The position numbers and the translations under genes are program-made. Positions 18,313 through 29,224 of a DNA stretch of 42,929 nt are shown here, in pieces (within the stretch, counting starts at the first letter, position 1; each line of letters opens with the position of its first letter). Below the pieces are notes generated by a model that did no database searches, was not told the DNA's origin, and saw only the letters and a list, made by a program, of their open reading frames with translations. The DNA is taken from the NCBI GenBank assembly GCA_021780115.1, contig JAJXZI010000330.1, forward strand, positions 1-42,929. Reading direction: 5' to 3'. Origin of the DNA: a bacterium (GTDB lineage: Bacteria > Verrucomicrobiota > Verrucomicrobiia > Limisphaerales > JAJXZI01).

Positions 18313-19020
18313 ATGTCAATCGCCGACCTGCGAAGAGATTACGGCCTGAGCAGCCTGAGCCGCAAAGACCTGGCACCCGACCCCATTGCGGAGTTCCAGC
18401 GCTGGTTCGCTCAGGCGGCGGCGGCGAAAGCCGGCAGCCGGCTCCGCAAAATCGGCATCGCATTCTACAAGTTCCTCCAGGTGGCATTCGGAGCGGATCC
18501 GGTGGATCCGAACGCGATGGCCCTGGCCACCGTCGGCACGGCCGGCCGGCCCTCGGTCAGAACGGTGCTTCTGAAGGGGGTGGATCGGCGCGGCTTCATT
18601 TTCTACACAAACTACCAGAGTCGCAAGGGAGGCGAGTTGGGCGAGAATCCTCATGCCGCTTTGGCCTTCTACTGGTCGGATTTGGAGCGACAGGTATGCG
18701 TCGCCGGACCGGTAACGAAGCTCCCGCGCGAAGAATCGGAGGCTTATTTCTCGTCGCGTCCGAGGGGCAGCCGCATTGCGGCCTGGGCGTCCAACCAGAG
18801 CGGCGTAGTCGCCAGCCGCAACGCGTTGGAGCAGAGGTGGAAGGAGATCGAGACGCAGTTTTCCAACGCCGACGTGCCGCTGCCGCCGTTTTGGGGCGGC
18901 TATGTCCTGGCTCCCGAGCGGATCGAGTTCTGGCAGGGACGGCCGAGCCGGCTTCACGACCGGTTCTGCTACACGAAGCAGGAGGACGGTTCCTGGGGGC
19001 TGGTGCGGTTGGCGCCATGA
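18313..19020 (+). CDS. pdxH: Pyridoxamine 5'-phosphate oxidase
   Basis: DPNAMALATV, SVRTVLLKG, FYTNYQSRKG, LERQV, WASNQS, VPLPPFWGGY, IEFWQGRPSRLHDRF, LVRLAP. Confidence 0.95.
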   Translation: MSIADLRRDYGLSSLSRKDLAPDPIAEFQRWFAQAAAAKAGSRLRKIGIAFYKFLQVAFGADPVDPNAMALATVGTAGRPSVRTVLLKGVDRRGFIFYTNYQSRKGGELGENPHAALAFYWSDLERQVCVAGPVTKLPREESEAYFSSRPRGSRIAAWASNQSGVVASRNALEQRWKEIETQFSNADVPLPPFWGGYVLAPERIEFWQGRPSRLHDRFCYTKQEDGSWGLVRLAP

Positions 19021-19181
19021 CCGAGCAAGCTCGTCGCTGGAACTTGCCCCGGTGAGTAACTCCTGCTTGATTTTCGCTCAAAAATAGGACATGTCTATAG
19101 CGCGGATTGGAGAGTCCTTCGGAGCCAGGAGGAAGATTGAACCGGCACGGTGGAAGGGCGCTCGCGGCCCGCAGTTGAAGT

Positions 19182-19748
19182 ATGTCGAGTTCTCTTACAG
19201 CCACACCAGAGTCGGCGTCCAAGCAACGCTGGCTGGCCGTCGTCATGTGCGAGGATGAAGCGGCGCATGCCCGGGCACAGTCGATCTGTGAACGGGTGGC
19301 AACGCAGTTCTGGGACGAGATCGAGTTCAAATTCAGTTGGTGGACGTTCACCAGCTTGGCTTACTCGGCGAATGCCGCAGAAGCCGCTCAGGCCGCGGCC
19401 AGCGCGGAGATGGTGTTCTTCGCGGTGCAAAGCCGCGGGGATCTGCCGGCCAGGGTCAAGTCGTGGATCGAAATGTGGGTCAACGCCCGGGCAGATCGCG
19501 GGGGGGCGCTGATCTGCCTGGCCACCGATGAACGTCCGCTGGAAGCCGAGGGTTCCCTCAAGCAGCTCTATCTGCGGCAGATCGCTCATCGCGCCGAGAT
19601 GGATTTCCTCTCCGACATTTCCGAGAATTTTGCGCCCACGATTCCCGAGTCGCCGGAGTGGTTTGCCGATCGGGCCGCCGCGGTGGGACCGGTCATGGAC
19701 GGCATTCTGCGCCAGACCGGCAGCCCGCCACCGTCGGTGTTGCTCTGA
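19182..19748 (+). CDS. Hypothetical cytoplasmic protein (PVC-type, unknown function)
   Basis: Long ORF with coding-like composition, no recognised motif. Confidence 0.5.
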   Translation: MSSSLTATPESASKQRWLAVVMCEDEAAHARAQSICERVATQFWDEIEFKFSWWTFTSLAYSANAAEAAQAAASAEMVFFAVQSRGDLPARVKSWIEMWVNARADRGGALICLATDERPLEAEGSLKQLYLRQIAHRAEMDFLSDISENFAPTIPESPEWFADRAAAVGPVMDGILRQTGSPPPSVLL

Positions 19749-19838
19749 GGTGAATGGCGGTTCGCCAGAGTCAGGTCGCGTCCGCCGCCGGTAGGAAAGC
19801 GGCGGGCGGGGTGGTTCGTTCCGGCGGGGCGGCCCGTT

Positions 19839-22523
19839 TTAACCTTCGTCCGGGCCGGAGTCAGTGACTTCGCGCTCCTCGCTGATCACCGGGGCGATGG
19901 CTTGCAGACGGTCGTTGGCCTCCAGGTTGATGAGCTTCACCCCTTGGGTATTCCGACCGTAGGTGGCGATGTCCTTGACGAAGGTACGCACCATCTGACC
20001 GGCCGCGGTGATGAGCATGATCTCGTCGGCATCCCGCACGGTCAACGCGCCCACGACCACCCCGGTTTTGTCCGTGGTCTTCATCGTAATCAGCCCTTTG
20101 CCGCTGCGGCTCTGGACGCGGTACTCATCAAAAGCGGTGCGTTTACCGACTCCATTTCCTCCCGCCACCAGCAGCGTGGCATCGGGGACGACTACGGCGA
20201 GCGCCACCACTTCATCGCCCGGCTCCAGGGTGATGCCTTTCACGCCGGCCGCCACGCGTCCCATGGAGCGCACGCCCGCTTCGGAGAATCGGATGCTCAT
20301 CCCATCTCGTGTAATCAGCACCACGTCGTCGCCGGGATCCTTGACCTCCTCGTTTTCCACCACGCTGCCGCGCGTCTGTCTCACTTCGATGAGAACGTCG
20401 CCGGGTTCGATGGTAATGGCGATGATCCCCCCCTTGCGCACATTGGCAAATTCGTTGAGCGAAGTCTTCTTGACGGTGCCGAGACGGGTGGCGAAGAACA
20501 ACTCGCCGGTCTGCTGCCAAGTCTGGTCCTCCTTGTTCGGGCCGAGCTTGGAACTGACGCGGATGAGCGCGGCGATCTTCTCGTCGGCCTTTAACTCCAG
20601 CAGGTTGGCGATGCTCCGCCCTTTGGACGCGCGGCCCATGTCCGGCACTTCGTGGACGCGTTCGACATAAACGCGGCCGGTGTTGGTGAAGAACATCAAG
20701 TAGTCGTGCGTGCCGGCGGTGAACAAGTGCTCGATGAAATCCGGCGTCTCGCCTTCGGTGCCGGAGCCTTCGCGCGTTGCCATGCCGATGACCCCCTTGC
20801 CGCCGCGGCGCTGGGCGCGGTAGGAACTGATGTTCGTGCGCTTGATGAGGCCGTTGTGCGTGATGGTGATGATAACAGCCTCGTTGGCGATCAGATCCTC
20901 GATGGCCATCTCGCCTTCGTCCGGCGCCAGTTCCGTCAACCGCGGCGTGGCGCGCTGCTCCTTGATCGCCAGCAACTCGGCCTTGATGATCGCCAGAACC
21001 CGCGCCTCCTTCGCCAGAATGTCGAGTAAATCCTTGATCGTCTGGAGCAGTTGTCGGTACTCGGTCTCGACCTTGCCGATCTCCAGGCCGGTGAGTTGGT
21101 AGAGGCGCAAGTTCAGGACTTCCTCCACTTGCCGCTCAGTCAGCGCGTAACGGCCGTTGACCAGCCGGCCCTCGCCGCGGACCACCACGCCCCACCGTTC
21201 GACCTGTGCCCGCGCCCATTCGAAGGCCAGCAACTTTACCCGGGCCTCGTCCCGGGTCTTGGAACCGCGGATGATGCGGATGAACTCGTCGAGGTTCGCC
21301 AGGGCGATGAGAAAACCCTCCAACGTTTCGGCACGCTCCTCGGCCTTGCGGAGGAGGAAGCGCGTGCGCCGCAGCACGACCTCGCGCCGGTGCTCGATGT
21401 AGCAGTTAATCAGCTCTTTGAGGTTGAGTGTCTTGGGGCGGCCGTGGTCAATCGCCAGCATGTTCACCGCGAAGGAGCTTTCCAGGGCGGTGAGTTTGTA
21501 GAGGTTGTTGATGACGACCTTCGTCGCCGCATCGCGCTTCAACTCGACCACGACCCGAGTGTTCTCGTCCGACTCGTCGCGGATCGCGGTGATGTCGGTA
21601 AGGCCGAGCGTCTTCTCGTTGACCAACTCGGCGATGCGTTCGACGAGCGCGGCACGATTCACACCGAAGGGGATTTCCGTGATGACGAGTTGTTCGCGGT
21701 TGCCCCGGACTTCCTCGAGGCCGATCTTGCCCCGCACCTTGAGACTCCCGCGCCCGGTGCTGAAATACTGGCGGATCGGCTCCAGGCCGCAGACCACACA
21801 GCCGGTGGGGAAGTCCGGCCCCTTCACGAACTGCATGAGTTCCGGAATCGTGATGGCCGGGTCGTCAATCTGCGCGCAGATACCGTCAATGATTTCGCCC
21901 AGGTTATGCGGGGCGATGTTCGTGGCCATGCCGACGGCGATGCCGGTGCCGCCGTTGACGAGCAGGTTGGGGAAGGCCGCCGGGAAGACCACCGGCTCGG
22001 TGAGGCGCTCGTCATAATTTGGGACAAAGTCCACCGTGTCCTTGTCCATGTCTTCCATCAAGGCCCCGCCCAGAGCGGTGAGCCGCGCCTCGGTGTAACG
22101 CATGGCCGCGGGTGGATCGCCTTCAACGGAACCGAAGTTGCCCTGCGGGTCGATGAGGGGATCGCGCATGGCCCAGGGTTGGGCCATGTGAACGAGGGTC
22201 GGGTAGATCACGGCTTCCCCGTGCGGATGGTAATTGCCGGAGGTGTCACCGCAAATCTTGGCGCATTTCATGTGCTTGCGCCCGGGATAGAGCGAGAGCT
22301 CGTGCATCGCGAACAGGATGCGACGCTGAGAGGGCTTGAGTCCGTCCCGCGCGTCCGGCAGGGCGCGAGAGATGATCACAGACATCGAGTAGTCGAGAAA
22401 CGAGTTCTTGATCTCGTCGGCGACGTTGATCTTGGCAATTTTCTCGCCCGCGGCGAAAAGCGGGGTGTTTTCCACGGGGAGGCCGTTCGGCGGCGGCATT
22501 GGAGTGGGGGTGTCGTCAGGCAT
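19839..22523 (-). CDS. gyrA: DNA gyrase subunit A
   Basis: SFLDYSMSVIISRALPDARDGLKPSQRRILF, DTSGNYHPHGE, GFPTGC-like; GyrA box QRRGGKG. Confidence 0.98.
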   Translation of the reverse strand: MPDDTPTPMPPPNGLPVENTPLFAAGEKIAKINVADEIKNSFLDYSMSVIISRALPDARDGLKPSQRRILFAMHELSLYPGRKHMKCAKICGDTSGNYHPHGEAVIYPTLVHMAQPWAMRDPLIDPQGNFGSVEGDPPAAMRYTEARLTALGGALMEDMDKDTVDFVPNYDERLTEPVVFPAAFPNLLVNGGTGIAVGMATNIAPHNLGEIIDGICAQIDDPAITIPELMQFVKGPDFPTGCVVCGLEPIRQYFSTGRGSLKVRGKIGLEEVRGNREQLVITEIPFGVNRAALVERIAELVNEKTLGLTDITAIRDESDENTRVVVELKRDAATKVVINNLYKLTALESSFAVNMLAIDHGRPKTLNLKELINCYIEHRREVVLRRTRFLLRKAEERAETLEGFLIALANLDEFIRIIRGSKTRDEARVKLLAFEWARAQVERWGVVVRGEGRLVNGRYALTERQVEEVLNLRLYQLTGLEIGKVETEYRQLLQTIKDLLDILAKEARVLAIIKAELLAIKEQRATPRLTELAPDEGEMAIEDLIANEAVIITITHNGLIKRTNISSYRAQRRGGKGVIGMATREGSGTEGETPDFIEHLFTAGTHDYLMFFTNTGRVYVERVHEVPDMGRASKGRSIANLLELKADEKIAALIRVSSKLGPNKEDQTWQQTGELFFATRLGTVKKTSLNEFANVRKGGIIAITIEPGDVLIEVRQTRGSVVENEEVKDPGDDVVLITRDGMSIRFSEAGVRSMGRVAAGVKGITLEPGDEVVALAVVVPDATLLVAGGNGVGKRTAFDEYRVQSRSGKGLITMKTTDKTGVVVGALTVRDADEIMLITAAGQMVRTFVKDIATYGRNTQGVKLINLEANDRLQAIAPVISEEREVTDSGPDEG

Positions 22524-22540
22524 GCAAAGCGGGAGGTGAT

Positions 22541-22966
22541 TTAATCTTCAGGCAGCAGGGGGATTCTCAGCAGTCGGGCGGCTTGGCGCAAGCGATCGTC
22601 CGTGGTGCAGAGGGGAAATTCCTGCGTCAAATCGCACGCCGCAAGATGGAGGGCGTCGAGCGTGCGCAAGGCGACCGCCGGGTGACACTGCTCCAGTTGA
22701 TGGTTCGCCTTGCGCAACGCGACGCTGTTGAGGGGGTGCAAGACCAAGGCCCGGGCGTCAATCATCCCGGTAAAAAACCGCCAGGCGCGCTCGCGTTGCG
22801 GCCGGGTGATCTTCGCATTTCGTTCCTTGGCCAACAACGCCGACCAGACTTCCGTCAAGGCCAGTTCGGAAGAGGTCAGCGCGACACCCGTGAGGCGCTC
22901 GACATAGAACCGGGTGTCCGCCTCCGGTGTGATCAACTTCACCAAGATGCAGGAGTCCGCGTACAC
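22541..22966 (-). CDS. PIN domain VapC-like toxin
   Basis: YADSCILVKLITPE, TSSELALTEVWSAL, LRTLDALHLAAC, LCTTDDRLRQAA acidic PIN residues; GTG start directly after the antitoxin TAG. Confidence 0.88.
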   Translation of the reverse strand: MYADSCILVKLITPEADTRFYVERLTGVALTSSELALTEVWSALLAKERNAKITRPQRERAWRFFTGMIDARALVLHPLNSVALRKANHQLEQCHPAVALRTLDALHLAACDLTQEFPLCTTDDRLRQAARLLRIPLLPED

Positions 22967-23299
22967 CTACCACCCCCGCCCATCTCGGTCTGAGCGGATC
23001 AGGTCCTCGGCCAGGGGCGGCTCGGTTTGCACCGGCATGGACTTGAGCAAATCCCAATCGGGCTGGAATCCTCTCCGCTCGGCTGCGGCCGCCATCGGCA
23101 CCACCTTCGCCTTCGGCTTTCCTCCGCTGGTGATCACAACCTCCTGGCCCCGGGACACGACTTCCAGCAGCGCGGACAGCTTGGCCTTGGCGGCTCGAAC
23201 GGGCATCGACAGCCCCCAACCGGGCAAGGCGACTGCTTCCTTCAGTTCCATTGTCTGCGACATGGGCGGCGGATACTTGACTGGCTTTTTCGTCTTCAC
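22967..23299 (-). CDS. Phd/YefM-family antitoxin
   Basis: MPVRAAKAKLSALLEVVSRGQEVVITSGGKPKAKVVPM; start GTG 23299 or ATG 23263. Confidence 0.87.
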   Translation of the reverse strand: MKTKKPVKYPPPMSQTMELKEAVALPGWGLSMPVRAAKAKLSALLEVVSRGQEVVITSGGKPKAKVVPMAAAAERRGFQPDWDLLKSMPVQTEPPLAEDLIRSDRDGRGW

Positions 23300-23308
23300 G
23301 AGGCGAAT

Positions 23309-23326
23309 GTAGTCACATGTGGTTAC
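23309..23326. promoter_or_regulatory. Candidate autoregulatory operator of the toxin-antitoxin pair
   Basis: Imperfect 18-bp palindrome GTAGTCACATGTGGTTAC with core CACATGTG, ~10 bp upstream of antitoxin start. Confidence 0.4.
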
Positions 23327-23342
23327 TCGGTCAACGATCTTT

Positions 23343-26057
<2,715 letters not shown>

Positions 26058-26894
26058 TTACGACTTGATGTCCCGAACCTGGAAGGCGGTGCAGCCGATG
26101 ACCAGAAAAGTCAGGTTGAACCCGGCCAGCACGCTCAGCGACATGCAGACCTTCGCCCCCGGCACGGGCGAGGCGAGCAGGTTCTGCCAGACATTCAGAT
26201 GATAGGTGAAAAACCAGTGCTGCAGGTCCTTGAAGAACGGGATTTGCATCAGCACGAAGCTGACGAACGTGACGGACAGCGCCAGGATGGTCGCGGCGGC
26301 GGGCTTGACGTTGAAGCACGAGAACATGAACGCCAGCCCCAGAATGGTGCCGGCCTTGACCGTCAGCAGCACGTGGGCGGCCAGGTAGTGTTTCAACCCC
26401 GCCGCCGGGTCGAGCACGCTAAACAACTCCCCCGGCACGAAAGCGAACAGCCCGCCCCACGGGAAGAACAGCGAGGCGAACCCCAGGCCGATCAGCCCCA
26501 AGGCGAAAACCAGCAGCGTGGCGAAGATCAAACCGGCCACCCATTTGACCAGCAGCAGACGGAGTCGGGAGATGGGCCGCGACAGGATCATCCGCAGTGT
26601 GCCGTCTTCGGCTTCCTTCGCCACCAGATCACCGCCGACCAGCGCCACGTAGAGCGGGAGCAGGACGTACGCAATCGGGAACAGCATCACCGTGGCGATG
26701 GTCAGGCTGGAGACGAACTGCTGGGCGGGGTAGCCGTTGCGCTCCAGTTGGTCCACCATGCCGTGCGAGGCCCGTGAGTAGCGAAAGACCAGCACAATGA
26801 TGACCTGCGCCACCAGAAACGCGCCGAAGCCGATGTACGTGCGCTTCTTGCCGAAGAGCTTCCAGAGTTCGTTGCGGAGTTGGAGACGGAACAT
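26058..26894 (-). CDS. ABC-2 type transporter permease
   Basis: Six-TM pattern, 'KEAEDGTLRMILSRPISRLRLLLVKW'. Confidence 0.85.
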   Translation of the reverse strand: MFRLQLRNELWKLFGKKRTYIGFGAFLVAQVIIVLVFRYSRASHGMVDQLERNGYPAQQFVSSLTIATVMLFPIAYVLLPLYVALVGGDLVAKEAEDGTLRMILSRPISRLRLLLVKWVAGLIFATLLVFALGLIGLGFASLFFPWGGLFAFVPGELFSVLDPAAGLKHYLAAHVLLTVKAGTILGLAFMFSCFNVKPAAATILALSVTFVSFVLMQIPFFKDLQHWFFTYHLNVWQNLLASPVPGAKVCMSLSVLAGFNLTFLVIGCTAFQVRDIKS

Positions 26895-26907
26895 GGCGGG
26901 GCTTGGG

Positions 26908-27864
26908 CTAAGCTTGGGTGGACGCCGGGGCCAGCCGCGCCGTGTCGCTGGCGGGCCGGTGGACTTCGCCGGCCGGAGGGCCGTGCATCAGCGTCAGGTA
27001 AAAGCCTTCCAGCGTTTCCTCCTCAGGGGCGATTTCAAACACGCGGATCCCCTGCCCTACCAGGAATTCCACGATCCGGTCGGTGCGGACGCCCGGCGCC
27101 AGCGTCACAAACCGGCCGGCGCGCTCGTCTTGGATCAAGGCGGCCTGGCGCAGCCGTGCCGCCGCCAGATCGAACCGGTCCACCACCAACCGGACCGACT
27201 GGTGCCGCCGCTTCGTCTCGGCCAACGCCCCCTCGAACACCTTTCGTCCCCGGTTCAACACGGCGATTTTGGTGCAAAGCTGCTCCACTTCGTTCAGCAA
27301 ATGCGACGAGAGCAGGATCGTCAGACCCAACTCTTGGCGCAGGCGCAGGATCGTCTGCCGCATCTCGGCGATGCCTTCCGGGTCGAGGCCACTGCCCGGT
27401 TCGTCGAGAATGAGCAGCTCCGGTTTCGGGAGCAACGCCTGCGCCAGGGCCAGCCGCGCTCTCATGCCGTGGGAGTAGGTTCTCACCTTGGTCCGTTCGC
27501 GTCCGCTCAGGCCCACCCAATCCACCACTTCGCGCAACCGCTCGGGCGAAGTCGGTCCGGTGAAATGGCTGAGAATCTCCAGGTTCCGCCAGCCGGTGAG
27601 GTCATCGTAGAATGCGGGCGCCTCGAAGATCGCGCCGACCTTTTGCAGCGCAAGCTGCCGGCGCGTCGTCACCTCGTGGCCGCACACCTTCACCGTGCCC
27701 GCCGTCGGCCAGACTTGGCCCAGCATCATGCCGATGCTCGTGCTCTTGCCGGCGCCATTGTGCCCCAGCAGGCCGAAAATCTCGCCCGCCGGCACCGTCA
27801 GCGTGAGATCGTCCACGGCCAGCCGCTGGCCGAACCGTTTGATGACGTGGTCCAGATCGATCAT
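26908..27864 (-). CDS. ABC transporter ATP-binding protein
   Basis: Walker A GHNGAGKST, signature YSHGMRARLALAQALL, Walker B LLILDEPGSGLD. Confidence 0.95.
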   Translation of the reverse strand: MIDLDHVIKRFGQRLAVDDLTLTVPAGEIFGLLGHNGAGKSTSIGMMLGQVWPTAGTVKVCGHEVTTRRQLALQKVGAIFEAPAFYDDLTGWRNLEILSHFTGPTSPERLREVVDWVGLSGRERTKVRTYSHGMRARLALAQALLPKPELLILDEPGSGLDPEGIAEMRQTILRLRQELGLTILLSSHLLNEVEQLCTKIAVLNRGRKVFEGALAETKRRHQSVRLVVDRFDLAAARLRQAALIQDERAGRFVTLAPGVRTDRIVEFLVGQGIRVFEIAPEEETLEGFYLTLMHGPPAGEVHRPASDTARLAPASTQA

Positions 27865-27866
27865 GT

Positions 27867-28484
27867 TCACGGGGGCAGGCTGCCCTCGATGACGAGCAGA
27901 TTCTTGATGTGGCCGTCGGCGTAGAGGTAGTTCACCGCCTTGTTCTTGCCGCGGGCGCTGTGAAACGGCTCCTTGTCGAACATCACCGGAATCTGGTGTG
28001 GGTTGAAGTTCATGCCGAACACCACCAGTTGGTCCGCGTTCTGTCCGTTGAGCAGGCTGTTCCAGGAATAGCTCGAACCGGTCTGCTCGAAGATCTGTTT
28101 CCGATCCGACGGGCAGCGCAGCACCTGCAGGTTGCCCAGAGGAACCGCCAGCACTTGGTCCGGACTGGGCAGGCCGTTCGTCGGGCCCGCCGGCGGCAGG
28201 GGCCGGTCGCGCATCACCGGCAGCTTGTTGTTGTTGTCGGAAACGTAGAGCTGCAGCGCCAAGCCGATCTGGTGGAGATTGCTCAGGCAGGCCGTGCCGC
28301 GCGCCGCCTCCTTGGCGCGCCCCAGCACCGGCAGGAGCAGGCTGGCCAGCAGGCCGATGATCGTGATGACCACCAGCAATTCGACCAGCGTGAACGCACA
28401 CAAGTCCGGCGGACAAAATCGCCCGGCCGACCTCTGAAATCCGTCGGATTTCGGAGGTCGGATTTCAAGTTTCCTCCCGCTCAT
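27867..28484 (-). CDS. Prepilin-type N-terminal methylation domain protein (pseudopilin)
   Basis: [43 protein letters not shown]. Confidence 0.9.
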   Translation of the reverse strand: MSGRKLEIRPPKSDGFQRSAGRFCPPDLCAFTLVELLVVITIIGLLASLLLPVLGRAKEAARGTACLSNLHQIGLALQLYVSDNNNKLPVMRDRPLPPAGPTNGLPSPDQVLAVPLGNLQVLRCPSDRKQIFEQTGSSYSWNSLLNGQNADQLVVFGMNFNPHQIPVMFDKEPFHSARGKNKAVNYLYADGHIKNLLVIEGSLPP

Positions 28485-29110
28485 GGGTGGTGCCAGCGTC
28501 CGCCCAGTTCCATCGTGCGCTGCAACTCCTCCAGCAACGGGGCCAACTCCGCCTTGGTCTGCGCCGAGCTGTGGGAGAAGTAAGCGGCCAGGCCGATGGT
28601 GCGGATCTTGTTCTGCAACTCGGGACTGATCGCCGGGGGCGGGGGACCGCCGGGCGTGCCGGCGGACGGCACCTCGCCCGCCTGCAACTGCTGCTGGGAC
28701 TCACGGAGCCGCCGGAGCGAGTCGTCGATGGCCTTGCGCCGTCGCTCTTCGGGCATCTGCTCGAAGGCCGCGATCATCTGCTGGAAGCCGGTCGGAAGCG
28801 TTTTGTCGATGAAGTCGCTTTTCTCCTGTTCGGTCATCTGGTCGAACCACCGCACCCCCAGGCGGTCCAAGCGCGCCCGCTGCCGCTCCTCGTACGGCAA
28901 CGCATTCAGCCGGTCCACCAGACCCTGGATCGCCCGGGCCCGCTCGACGGCGGACAGTTTGCTCAAGTCCACCGACGCCACGTAGGCGCGCACTTTTTCC
29001 GCCGTCATCTTGGAGTTCTCGGCGACGAAATACCCCGCCAACGCCAGGATCCAGATGGCCACCAGCGCCAGACCGGCATACAAGACGGTGCGTTGTCGTT
29101 GAGCCAGCAT
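28481..29110 (-). CDS. Hypothetical membrane-anchored protein
   Basis: One N-terminal TM segment, charged helical region; 4-bp overlap with downstream pseudopilin gene. Confidence 0.7.
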   Translation of the reverse strand: MLAQRQRTVLYAGLALVAIWILALAGYFVAENSKMTAEKVRAYVASVDLSKLSAVERARAIQGLVDRLNALPYEERQRARLDRLGVRWFDQMTEQEKSDFIDKTLPTGFQQMIAAFEQMPEERRRKAIDDSLRRLRESQQQLQAGEVPSAGTPGGPPPPAISPELQNKIRTIGLAAYFSHSSAQTKAELAPLLEELQRTMELGGRWHHP

Positions 29111-29224
29111 GAATGGGATGCTACCCGGCCGGAAAGCGGCGCGCTATGGAAAAAGGGCTTTCGCCGCGGGGCGAATGCTCAGTCGGGCTGGGACAACGCT
29201 GCCCCAATCCCCGCCGACGCTCCC

